The notes below the pieces were generated by a model. That model was not told the origin of the DNA, searched no databases, and worked only from the letters and a program-made list of their open reading frames with translations. Positions 1 to 7,793 of a stretch of DNA of 12,500 bases are shown one piece after another; the stretch's first letter is position 1, and each line of letters opens with the position of its first letter. Source of the stretch: Trachelipus rathkii (Eukaryota > Arthropoda > Malacostraca > Isopoda > Trachelipodidae). The stretch covers positions 1 to 12,500 of the forward strand of contig JABUQX010027818.1 in the NCBI GenBank assembly GCA_015478945.1, in the 5' to 3' direction. Both the position numbers and the translations under genes were made by a program.

Positions 1-1855
1 GGAGAGATGTTGTAATTCTAGGTTCGAAGTGATGGTGTATGGTTGGTGATAGATTGGTGCACTTTGTGGTTAGGATTTTGTGTTAGATAGAGTTGGCTTT
101 ATGTTGCTTGATATGAGCGAATGTGTGGATCATTATCGAGTTATGTGGTATGGACGTGTTAGCTAGCTTTATTGAAAAGTAGTGGGGGCGCAGAGTTTTC
201 AGGATTAGCTGATTTATTCATAGCGCTAGTGGTTTTGTGAAGGGTGGTCTGCATTTTTACAATTATATTGCCTAGTTGCGGTTATGATATGTTAGCCTTT
301 ATGCTGCTAAAACTTTTGATTGGTTTAATAATATATTCGTAGTCAGTATATAAGACTTATTTTATGTTAAATGTTTATCGCAAAATGATACTCGAAATAT
401 TACTTGAATCAATAGCTCAATAGATCAAGAATGGACGGGATGGGTAGGGACTGCAGAGATGGGTAGTTTGATTTACTGATTTATCTGCCTTTGAAATCAG
501 TAAACTATTACGCTTTAGCTGTGATATTTTATTCAAAGGAACTGTTATTTTATGCTATTGTAATGGGTGAGATAGAAATTTTGTTATATTTTGTTATGTG
601 GTTAAACTTTGTTATGTTTGCAATTATGTCGATCGGGATTATGATATTTAGACGGAGGTATGATGAACTTATTTTGTTAAATATTATTTTGTTAATGTAA
701 AGAACATTGTTACGTTAGCATATAGTCTTTGACAGTATATGATGATTAGACAGGTTTATGCTAATTTTTGTTTAAATATTAAAGAACACTATTAATGTAA
801 ATTTACAATTGATATGTTAGAGATATTGCTTGAAAAAGGGTGATGGTGGTTTGTACGAGTGTTAGTAACTTTAACGTTGTTAGCGTCGTTTTTAAGTTTG
901 TTATGTAGTGGTTTATTCGTACGTATGGGTGTTAGGTTTGTTGTCATTGTACATTATTATTCTTAGTTCTGATAATATGTGGGGTTAGCTTTATTAATGT
1001 AAAAAAGTTGTTACGTCAGCATATATTGTTTATTGAGTATATAAAGAACTTATTTTTATGTATGTTTTGGATGAAAACTTTGTTATTTTACAGTTATTCG
1101 TTGGTCTGTATGATAATTGGACAAGATTATGAAAAATCCTTGTTAAATATTTATTGCGTCAGTGTAAAATTAACGATTTATATGTTAGAGGTATGCTTGG
1201 AAAAAGTATGAATAGGTACGTTTTGTATGCAATGTTAGTTACTTTACAAGTGTTAAGTGTGGAACTTTGTTACTGTTAACCCTTTATTCATGCTTAAGTT
1301 GTGTTGTTTTGTCGTGATGTACTTTTTCTTTATAGTTTCATATGATGGCTAAGTATAGCTTTATAATATGAAAACCCATTGTTTATGTTAGATCATATTG
1401 ATCAGTGTATAAAAAACTCACTTTTGTGCTATGTTTATTATTATCCGAAATTGATAGTCTAAGATGCTACGTAAATCATTCTGTTTAATAGTAATAACAT
1501 TGATATGTTAGAGAACATGCTAGATAAAAAGAGAGATGAGAGAAATGTTAAATCGTTTTTCGTAGATGCTATGATGAAAGGTAACATAGCATTGCGACGC
1601 TGCTGAATAAAGATTGAGTAGATAGAGGAACTATCTGGTCCTACACTCACCTCTCAATAGGTAGTGGGTCGCATGACCAGTCACAGCCAGTGACTGTTAG
1701 GCCTTTTGTCATTGTCGACTTCATGATTTCTGTAGTCTTAGCGTGGTATCCGCACCACTTGACTTATATTAATTCGATGAAAACAAAATGTTACGTCTAG
1801 CATAGACTAATAGATGGAGTTGTATTAAAGAACTTATTTTGTGTAATGTTTGTGT

Positions 1856-2145
1856 AGTTGTTGTTGAAGTTGTTGTTGTTGTTTGATGTAGTTGTGATTA
1901 GTTGGTACTCTCTTGTCATGCTACATGATTTGTGAGTTGTGTCGATTGTTCGTTAAGTAATAAGATATGATGTCGCTTGGTTGCTGGTTGTAATCGTTGT
2001 ATGTTCGTATGGTTTCGTGTACGTGATATAGCTCTGTGTGTTGTTGGTTGTTGTTGTGTGTTTGTTGTCGTTGTTGTTGTTGTTGTTGTTTGTTGTTGTT
2101 TGTTGTTGTTGTTTGTTGTTTCTGTTGTTGTTGTTGTTTGTATAA

Positions 2146-2177
<32 letters not shown>

Positions 2178-2345
2178 GTTTGTTGTTGTTGTTGTTGTTT
2201 GTTTGTTGTTGTTGTTAGTTGTGTTGTTGTTGTTGTTGTTGTTGTTGTGTTGTTGTTGTTGTTGTTTGTTGTTGTTTGTGGTTGTTGTTGTGTCGTGTCG
2301 TTGTTGTTGTCGTTGGTGTTGTTGTTGTTTGTTGTTGTTGCGTTG
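1856..2345. repeat. (TTG)n / (GTT)n imperfect trinucleotide microsatellite
   Basis: A short seed at 1856-1882 and a long imperfect tract at 2039-2345 consist of GTT/TTG triplets broken by TTTG, GTGTTG and CGTTG variants. The open frames across it encode only runs of Val, Leu, Cys and Phe and are simple-repeat translations, not a protein. It lies inside the satellite-like block and probably expanded there from the G/T-rich strand. Confidence 0.9.
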
Positions 2346-3541
2346 TCTAACGAGAATCTATACCTATTTGAACTGATAATGGTGTTCGTTCGTGCTTGTA
2401 TTCTTGTTTCTTTTCTGATTGGGTTGAAAAAAGAATCTCATTTACCCTATAGGGTGGTTTACGCATACGAATTCCTTCAGTAGGACATTTTTTTCGCTGT
2501 ACTGGTAGATGTCATCTCCCACATCGTCTAGGACCTGTTGTTGTCATCTTCAAAGGAGCTTCTTATGTATTTATTGTTTTTATGTCCTTATATAAACGTC
2601 TTTAAGTGAAAATTATATGTATAAAATGAAAACTGTGTTTTAAATTCCTATCCTATGTTCGAGTTTTGATGCATTGATGATGAAATGGATGATGGGGCTT
2701 TGTTTATTGTCGTTATCTGGTTGTTGTGTTTAGTACGTTAATGATCATAGTTTAGCTTTAAGAGAGTAAAACTTTACTTTTGTTTGTCTTACCACATTGA
2801 GGTATTATTGCTGATTAGACAAGTTATAATATTTTTTTGTTAAATATTACTTGTTTAATGTAAAATTAACATTGCATTGTTGAATGATAATGGTTGATAA
2901 AGTATGAATGGAATATGTTTTTGTGAGTCTTGTTATTTACTTTTACTGTGTGATTAAAGTTTGGATCTTTGTTAATTGGTTGTCGTTTATTCTTCGCTTA
3001 AGAATGTGTCAGGTTTGTCGATTGTAATATTATAACTTCTTAGTTCATGTTAGCATCATGTAGCTCTATTAATAAGGAAACTTTGTTAACGATCTCGCAT
3101 ACTTTTCAGAAGCAGGTCTATAATGATAATTACAACAAGTTTAAGTAATTTAGTTAAATATTTACCAGTGTTAGTGTAAATTACATTGTTGATGTTAGAG
3201 ATATGCTTGACCTAGTGTGAAATAAGTTACGTTTTGGTTGCTATGTTAGTTACTTTTACTGTTGTAAGTTGAAACTTTGTTAATGTTGACCGTTTATTCC
3301 TGCTTAAGATGTGTTATGTTTGTCGTTGTACATTATTTTCTTAGTTCGGATGATGCTAAGTACGCTTTATTAATGTGAAAACTTTGTTACGTCAGCATAT
3401 ATTGTTTGATCTTTGTATAAAGAATTTGATTTTATGTTATGTTTAGCCGAAAGGATACTCGAAATGTGACATTGGTAGATCATAGGATGGTGGGATGATA
3501 GATCAAGATGGCCAGGAAGGTGGATGGATGTTGGTTGGATA

Positions 3542-3838
3542 GTGGTTTGATTTAGTGAGTTTACTGCTTTAGGGTATTGTAAAACGCTACAATTTTAAGT
3601 AAAATTTGAACTTCAGATGCCAATTAGATCAATAGATTCACAGAAGGGTATGAGGGATGGTTGTGTGGTTTGATTTAGTGATTTACTGCTTTAGGGTATG
3701 TAAAACGTTACAATTTTAGTAAAAATTTGACCTTAATCAATAGATCAATAGATCACAGATGGTCAGGAGGGAGGTTGGATAGTGGTTTGATTTAGTGATT
3801 TACTGCTTTAGGGTATGTAAAACGTTACAATTTGTAAA
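3542..3838. repeat. Tandem ~120-bp repeat, 2.5 copies
   Basis: The motif 'gtggtttgatttagtgattt' followed by 'actgctttagggtatgtaaa' and 'acgttacaatttt' starts at 3542, 3664 and 3782, giving spacings of 122 and 118 bp. Between copies sits 'aatagatcaatagatcacag' and 'atggtcaggaggga'-like sequence. The last copy is cut at about 3838. Copies are much more alike than the ~300-bp units upstream, so this is a younger local amplification. A worn single relative sits at about 387-510. Confidence 0.85.
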
Positions 3839-3990
3839 TTTGAACATAAAAGAGAATAGGAATTTTATTTTATTTATTTTATTTTTTCATGTATTTCATT
3901 TTGTTATGATGGTTTGAAACCATTATTTTCGAAATCTAAACAGTCCATAAGATATATAGAAGAACCACGCAACATTGTTTTCGTTTATTA
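3839..3990. repeat. A/T-rich junction with TTTTA microsatellite and small palindrome
   Basis: This short stretch separates the G/T-rich satellite block from the GC-rich block. It holds a (TTTTA)-like tract at 3861-3887 and a palindrome 'atggtttgaaaccat' at 3909-3923 (7-base arms, 1-base centre). I see no gene or element boundary that can be fixed in it. Confidence 0.6.
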
Positions 3991-4080
3991 GCGCGACGTG
4001 CGTTTATACTCAGCACCGGGCACGGGCTCCGACAGCCGTGGCACTACCAATCTGAATCCTTCATCCTACTTGCGTCCCTG

Positions 4081-4182
4081 CCTTTCTTTCAATTCTTACT
4101 TCCTTCCTCTTTCTTCATTCTTCCTTTCTTCTTCTTTCTTCTTCCTCTGTTTGCATTCCATGCTTTCTTTCTTCTCTTTTTC
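4081..4182 (+). repeat. Polypyrimidine (TTC/TTCC) tract
   Basis: About 100 bases are almost pure C/T on the + strand, built from CTTT, TTCC and CTTCTT words with a few interruptions such as 'gtttgcattccatg'. The tract forms most of a Ser/Phe-rich open frame that is low complexity and unlikely to be translated. Confidence 0.8.
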
Positions 4183-4187
4183 AAAGG

Positions 4188-4211
4188 GGGACCCCCCTCC
4201 GGTGGGGTCCC
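4188..4211. repeat. G/C hairpin, 8-bp stem
   Basis: The arms 4188-4195 and 4204-4211 are reverse complements (GGGACCCC on the left, GGGGTCCC on the right) around the 8-base loop 'cctccggt'. It follows the pyrimidine tract directly. Confidence 0.6.
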
Positions 4212-4310
4212 TGGACTCCGATCCGAATCCGACTCCAACTCCGTCTCCGACTGCCGATCCTCCAGCTTCCATTAGTTTCAGTCTTCTACGATATTTTTTT
4301 TAATTTTTAC

Positions 4311-4328
4311 GGGGGGCGCGCTCCCCCC
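4311..4328. repeat. G6/C6 hairpin
   Basis: Six G (4311-4316) pair with six C (4323-4328) around the loop 'cgcgct'. A further G8 run follows at 4333-4340, so alternative pairings are possible. It lies about 20 bp before the first CRE-like palindrome. Confidence 0.55.
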
Positions 4329-4347
4329 TTACGGGGGGGGCGCAGAG

Positions 4348-4380
4348 TGACGTAATCTCGTCTCCGACGAGATTGCGTCA
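4348..4380. promoter_or_regulatory. 15-bp CRE-like palindrome, copy 1
   Basis: TGACGTAATCTCGTC (4348-4362) and GACGAGATTGCGTCA (4366-4380) form an inverted repeat with a single mismatch and a 3-base centre. The outer TGACGTAA is a good match to the half-palindromic CRE/ATF-type bZIP site, so it is present at both edges in opposite orientation. It could be a bZIP enhancer, a transposase-binding palindrome, or an RNA hairpin. The sequence does not decide between these. Confidence 0.6.
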
Positions 4381-4454
4381 TCATATAGCTCACATCCAAA
4401 TTTTAGCCCCATACGTTAAGCCTAACATGAGTTTCAGGACGATTTGACCTGGCG

Positions 4455-4492
4455 CTAAGGGGGCACCCCCCTTAGGGGTGACCTACGGTCAC
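4455..4492. repeat. Two adjacent perfect hairpins
   Basis: CTAAGGGGG (4455-4463) pairs perfectly with CCCCCTTAG (4467-4475) around the loop 'cac'. Immediately after, GTGACC (4478-4483) pairs with GGTCAC (4487-4492) around 'tac'. The second includes two outward-facing AGGTCA-type half-sites, which may be chance. Neither is followed by a terminator-like U tract. Confidence 0.65.
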
Positions 4493-4764
4493 AAAAACTC
4501 GCGTGGGATCAGTGTTTATCCCCTTCATAGAACATATACCAGTTGAAAGGGCGATACGTTTAACTCTAACATCCATGTAGATTATATCAGCTCAGGAACC
4601 GGATGCGAAGAAGAAACCTCGCGGATCCAAAGTCGGAGTGCGTAAAAAAAACGTTTCCTTTACAGGGATCGTTTTCGACTCAGGTTTGATGGTTGCACAT
4701 AATCGACACGGATGTACCTCTAAATGGTAAGTGTATGGTATGCGCATAGCGCCCGCGCTTGCGG

Positions 4765-4802
4765 TGACGTAATCTCGTCCTCCCGACGAGAATTTAACGT
4801 CA
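4765..4802. promoter_or_regulatory. CRE-like palindrome, copy 2
   Basis: The left arm TGACGTAATCTCGTC (4765-4779) is identical to copy 1. The right arm at 4785-4802 begins GACGAGA and ends ACGTCA but has about three extra bases inside, and the centre is 'ctccc'. The exact reuse of the 15-bp left arm 417 bp from copy 1 argues against chance. It lies about 60 bp before the TATA box. Confidence 0.6.
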
Positions 4803-4859
4803 TCAAGCTGAGCTATATTCGTTAGGCTTAACTCATCTCGGGGTTGGAAAGCCATAGGG

Positions 4860-4866
4860 TATAAAA
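4860..4866 (+). promoter_or_regulatory. TATA box candidate
   Basis: TATAAAA sits in a GC-rich context ('gggtataaaacgcgggtg'), so it stands out from local composition. Two CRE-like sites lie upstream. No open frame of note starts within the following 300 bp, and no clear initiator was identified, so any transcript would be short, non-coding, or part of a broken element. Confidence 0.4.
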
Positions 4867-5090
4867 CGCGGGTGGGAGGCGGTATGGCTACTTATCGCCT
4901 CTTGGCTGGTGCCGTCGCACTCCTTAGTAAGGACGAGTGCTAGAATGAGAGTGATGAGGATGTAGCAGACTGGACTATTTAACGGTTTGGACTTATCCCA
5001 TTATACATTATATTTTGCCAAGTATTCAGACTTATATCTCTATTCCTCATATCGAAATAGGCGTGCTGGTCAAGAGTCTTCCATCTTATA

Positions 5091-5238
5091 CTTATATATA
5101 TTATATAGATATATAATATTATATAATATATATAATATAATATATATATATATAGTATATATATAAATATTATAATATCATAATATTATACTATTATATA
5201 TTATATATATATTATATATATATATAATATATATATAG
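5091..5238. repeat. (AT)n microsatellite, imperfect
   Basis: About 150 bp of AT dinucleotides with frequent TAATAT and TATAAT slips and no G except one or two interruptions. It ends at 'agtttttttg'. The next ~140 bp (5239-5378) are A/T-rich unique sequence in which I see nothing. Confidence 0.9.
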
Positions 5239-5378
5239 TTTTTTTGATAAATTTACTTATAAATATATATGTTTTTTAAATAGTTACACATTAGAAGTCA
5301 AGAAGGCGAAAGTACTAAAAAATCGAAGACTTCTAAACTACTTTACAATATTCAAGTAGTTTAAAATACTTTACTATA

Positions 5379-5443
5379 GGTGGTAGTAGTAGTAGTACAT
5401 CATCATCATCATCATCATCATCTTCATCATCATCAACAACAAC
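5379..5443. repeat. (GTA)n-(ATC)n-(AAC)n compound trinucleotide microsatellite
   Basis: GGT(AGT)n runs directly into CAT/ATC triplets with one TTC variant and ends in CAACAACAAC. On the minus strand it reads GAT triplets and would code for Asp in one frame. Compound arrays of this kind usually arise by slippage from a shared seed. Confidence 0.9.
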
Positions 5444-5778
5444 TGTCCCGCGGTTCTCTAGAACTGAGGGTTGGGTGCGCAAACGTGCACCAGAAAAACG
5501 ATAGTTAAGTCGAAGACCGTGACCTGATTCAAAAGAAGAAAGGCCCCTACAACCTTCCCTTCATACAGTTAAGTGCGATACCGTCACGGCGAAAATCCGC
5601 CTTGAAGCTTCACAAAACCGTAACACTTACCCACTATGATATCTAGGCAACGTCAGGAGCCAGGCCTCACAACCATGCTCCCTCACAAAACTAAGCCCTT
5701 TACTTCTATTAAGCACCTTCTCCACAACTGTGGTAAATTCCCATTCCTTTTCTTCAAGTACTTTTATTTATTCAATCC
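5444..5778. other. GC-balanced island between microsatellites
   Basis: About 330 bp of complex, near 45-50% GC sequence lie between the ATC array and an AT array. Apart from the minus-strand coding-like fragment I see no terminal repeats, tRNA-like A/B boxes or polyA tail that would class it as a SINE or DNA transposon end. Confidence 0.4.
5627..5767 (-). pseudogene. Unrecognised coding-like fragment with splice-donor-like end
   Basis: On the minus strand 46 codons are open, from just inside the AT-rich DNA to a stop, with ordinary-looking composition ('EEKEWEFTTVVEKVLNRSK', then 'HGCEAWLLTLPRYHSG'). The frame has no ATG near its upstream edge. The terminal stop overlaps GGTAAGTG, a strong match to a splice donor, with GTAAGT at 5625-5630. 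The same frame continues towards 5380 with only two stops. I do not recognise the protein. It could be an exon, a transposon relic, or an open frame by chance in a GC-balanced island. The + strand frame at 5636-5824 on the same DNA runs into the AT array and is less likely. Confidence 0.25.
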
Positions 5779-5779
5779 A

Positions 5780-5830
<51 letters not shown>

Positions 5831-5944
5831 TATATATATATTATATATATTCTAATTTTTAAAAAATATAATACTTTCTACTATATTTTTATATATATAA
5901 TATATAGTAATTATATATATATATATAATATATTATATTATATT
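5779..5944. repeat. (AT)n microsatellite, interrupted
   Basis: A nearly pure AT run at 5779-5840 is followed by a degenerate part containing 'tctaatttttaaaaaata' and then further AT repeats. The following 200 bp up to the hAT insertion (5945-6149) are A/T-rich and hold nothing I can identify. Confidence 0.88.
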
Positions 5945-6149
5945 AGAATGAAGTGTTTAAAACTACAATAATTTCCCCTAATATCATGATTCTTATTTAA
6001 AGCTCAATTTATCTATTACTAAAAGTTTCCATCTTACAAGTTTATTTTAACATCATTAAAGGATTTTATTTCTTTTTAGAATGAAGGATAAGATCCTAGA
6101 TTAGGTTTAATACTTCAGTTTGTATATAGTTCATATTCTTGTGAGGGTT

Positions 6150-6158
6150 GCCAAGACC
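6150..6158. repeat. Target-site duplication, left copy
   Basis: GCCAAGACC at 6150-6158 is repeated at 7808-7816 on the far side of the hAT element. hAT elements make 8-bp duplications. Because the outermost element base is C on this strand and G at the other end, the 8-bp copy can be read as GCCAAGAC or CCAAGACC. Confidence 0.88.
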
Positions 6159-6172
6159 AGTGGCGTAACTAA
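6158..6172 (+). repeat. hAT terminal inverted repeat, left, with subterminal hairpin
   Basis: CAGTGGCGTAACTAA matches the reverse complement of the right end in 14 of 15 positions. GGCGTAACT (6162-6170) also pairs perfectly with AGTTACGCC (6177-6185) around a 6-base loop, so the end can fold back on itself. Subterminal repeats of the end motif are common transposase-binding sites in hAT elements. Confidence 0.88.
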
Positions 6173-6342
6173 GGTCAGTTACGCCCTCCGCGACTTAATT
6201 TTGTGCGCCCTTTTATTCATGGACGGGGTGGATAGAGTTTTTTGGAACTTATACAAAGGAAATTTTCATTGGTTCTTCATGACCAAAGAAAAATCACATT
6301 TAGCATTACAAAAGAACCAGAGTGTATTACAATGAAAAAAGG

Positions 6343-6348
6343 TTTATT
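6343..6348 (-). promoter_or_regulatory. Possible polyadenylation signal of the hAT transposase
   Basis: AATAAA reads on the minus strand about 160 bp beyond the transposase stop and inside the element. In this A/T-rich sequence the hexamer can occur by chance. Confidence 0.35.
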
Positions 6349-6504
6349 TATATATAAATAAAAGAGATGCGCATTTTTAAAACACTTTCACATTACTGTT
6401 ATTGGTAAAGTAAAGTAAAGAAGAATTTACAAGATAAGAATACAACATTTGTCATTACTTTTTAACTTTGACATTATAGTCTTGCTAATGCTCTTCATCT
6501 CCAC

Positions 6505-7414
6505 TTAGTCTCTTCCATCAATAAATGTGTTTCGCACTAATTTGTCCAAGTCTAGTGCTCGAGCCCGAATCATACCTATGCTAAGTACGCCAATTCAATT
6601 AACCTTACGGTGGGTCGGTCATGGTACTCAAATAACTTTTTATTAGTTTTAGCATTTGAAGAAAGATCTCTCGGCAGATTGATGAAGTTACTGGGAGTTA
6701 AGAAACATTATAAAAGTTTTCAAGTTGGAATACTACAAGACACATATTTTTCAATCAACGAAATATTCTGTCACGTAATTAAATTATTTGCTCATTTTTC
6801 TTTTCTGTTATTTCACTTTGCCACACACATTCCTGAAGCAGGAACATTTTCCGTAACTAAAGAACTGTCACGTCGGCTTCATATTTTTTGTAAAACTTGT
6901 CAGCAGACTCCATGTGCTTTTTATCTGTTTGTTCTGTAGGGCTGTAGGGCTCAAAAGGCAAAACATCTGTTTCACCTTCCTCTTACTCTGGTACCTCCCG
7001 ATTCATTTGGCCTATTAGTATATCAATGGCTCTGTAAAAAACCATCACCCTGAAATTGTGCAAGGAATCAAATGGAGTCAACATCTTTAGAAAGCTCATA
7101 AGAAGCTTGTCCACTTTGCTTTTGGCGGGTTTAGTGAGGCAATGAAGGTCTCAATTGCGCAGCTTCTTTGCAATTTCCTGGGCTCTTTTCCACTAGCTTG
7201 CAAAACTCTCTTCGAGAAACTGGTTTAGTTTGGTGACACACTTTTCTAAAAGAGGGAAGTGTCATCCAGGGATATGTCTGATTTTCTGGAGTGTTTTAGA
7301 AGTGATGTAATACTTTCCAAAAATTTGTCTTTGAAACATCAAGCATTAATATGAAATGAAGTAACATTTGTCTTTTAAGTGCGGTCGCCTCACTACTTCA
7401 GAGCTCTTTGGTTG
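6505..7414 (-). pseudogene. hAT transposase, ZMYM1-like, C-terminal remnant with hATC dimerisation region
   Basis: Read on the minus strand, one frame from 7414 down to about 6610 keeps protein-like sequence through nine stops. A one-base shift near 6610 then leads to the end at 6505. Recognisable parts in order are 'KYYITSKTLQKIRHIPG', 'HFPLLEKCVTKLNQFLEESF', 'WKRAQEIAKKLRN', 'LTPFDSLHNFRVMVFYRAID' and, near the end, 'LPVTSSICREIFLQMLKLIK' with 'SYLSTMTD'. This last part matches the pattern of the hAT C-terminal dimerisation domain (family form LPV-x-A-ERSFS-x-LK-IK-YLRSTM), with the ERSF core worn to CREIF. After the shift comes 'SIGMIRARALDLDKLVR', ending in 'NTFIDGRD' and a stop. Stops occur after SY, PG, FAS, LRN, VPE, VTVL, QII, IFR and NVS, and one more follows the shift. 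The N-terminal zinc finger and first catalytic region are absent. A + strand frame at 6610-6939 is its antisense shadow. Confidence 0.88.
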
Positions 7415-7477
7415 AAGTTAGGATGATTTTTGATAAACAGTTCAAAAATATAAATGAAATTAACTATAAAATGAAAT

Positions 7478-7492
7478 TGAGAGAGAGAGGAT

Positions 7493-7533
<41 letters not shown>

Positions 7534-7692
7534 AGAGAGAGAGAGAGAGAAGAGAGTGAGATCGAGAGAGGCAGAGAGAGAGAGAGGAGAGTAGAGAGAG
7601 AGGAGAGATGAGGAGAGAGAGAAGAGGAGAGAGAGAGAGAGAGGAGAGAAGAGGAGAGAGAAGAGAGAGGACAGAGAGAGAGAGAGAGAGAG
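7478..7692. repeat. (GA)n microsatellite inside the hAT element
   Basis: About 215 bp of GA/AG dinucleotides with scattered GC, GT, GAG and GATC interruptions. It lies between the surviving transposase segment and the right-hand end of the transposon, so it grew within the element after or during loss of the gene's 5' part. Several Arg/Glu (+) and Ser/Leu (-) frames across it are simple-repeat translations. Confidence 0.92.
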
Positions 7693-7793
7693 ATTTCATT
7701 ATGAAGTTTTCATCGAAGAAGTGCTCATCCTTCTTGCCCGCCGTGCGCCCTCTCGGCTGCTGCGCCCCCTGCACCGCGGGGCTTGCGGGGGCG

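Larger units (their letters stand above)
1..3840. repeat. Degenerate satellite-like tandem repeat block, ~300-370 bp units
   Basis: This block holds no credible gene. A recurring anchor, roughly 'agctttattaatgtaaaaac' followed by 'ttgttacgtcagcatat' and 'gtataaagaacttatttt', appears near 690, 987, 1357, 1770, 3062 and 3364, with a weaker copy near 2750. Spacing between clear neighbours is about 300-410 bp. Within units a second shared stretch reads 'tatgttagagatatgcttg' (about 811, 1180, 3192), and a third reads 'cgtttattcctgcttaag' with variants (about 913, 1284, 2987, 3289). Copies differ by many substitutions and single-base indels. The + strand is rich in G and T and poor in C along its whole length, unlike the rest of the window. 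Short ATG-started frames at 491-700 and 1008-1211 fall inside repeat units and are not conserved between copies. The block could be old satellite DNA or nested copies of one transposon family. Confidence 0.7.
3990..4980. other. GC-rich, hairpin-rich block of unknown family (probable mobile-element remnant)
   Basis: Base composition switches sharply from A/T-rich to GC-rich near 3990 and back near 4980. In order it holds a pyrimidine tract, an imperfect TCCGAC/TCCAAC hexamer array at 4214-4264, a series of G/C hairpins, two copies of a CRE-like palindrome, and a TATA box on the + strand. The two palindromes are each followed by an AGCT-containing spacer and then by GTTAAGCCTAAC (4415-4426) or its reverse complement GTTAGGCTTAAC (4821-4832), so the two copies are related and partly inverted. 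A TATAAA also reads on the minus strand at about 4003-4009. Frames at 3998-4303 (+) and 4592-4855 (-) cross hairpins or the palindrome and resemble no family I know. I infer a transposon or LTR-like remnant but cannot name it. Confidence 0.5.

Noticed and set aside
22..32. 'ggttcgaagtg', similar to a tRNA B box
   Set aside because: No A box at the right distance upstream, no acceptor stem and no cloverleaf can be drawn.
1977..2483. 168-codon open frame rich in Val, Cys and Leu, resembling a membrane protein
   Set aside because: It is a translation of the TTG/GTT microsatellite, and two other frames of the same repeat are equally open.
3998..4303. 101-codon + strand frame with Ser/Phe-rich and Pro-rich parts
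   Set aside because: It spans the pyrimidine tract, a G/C hairpin and a hexamer array. Its composition follows those repeats and no domain is visible.
4478..4492. Paired AGGTCA-type half-sites as a nuclear-receptor element
   Set aside because: The half-sites face outward with a short spacer, only one copy exists, and they are part of a perfect hairpin in a hairpin-rich block. Chance is likely.
4592..4855. 87-codon minus frame with apparently mixed composition
   Set aside because: It runs through the second CRE-like palindrome, whose related copy lies in a different, non-coding context. No family resemblance was seen, so it is not listed as a gene.
5379..5443. Short direct triplet repeats considered as a CRISPR-like array
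   Set aside because: There are no spacers. It is a plain microsatellite in a eukaryotic context.
6120..6335. 71-codon + strand frame
   Set aside because: It crosses the left end of the hAT element from flanking DNA into the element, so it cannot be an ancestral gene.
6610..6939. 109-codon + strand frame
   Set aside because: It is exactly antisense to the hAT transposase remnant, whose minus-strand reading gives recognisable hATC sequence.
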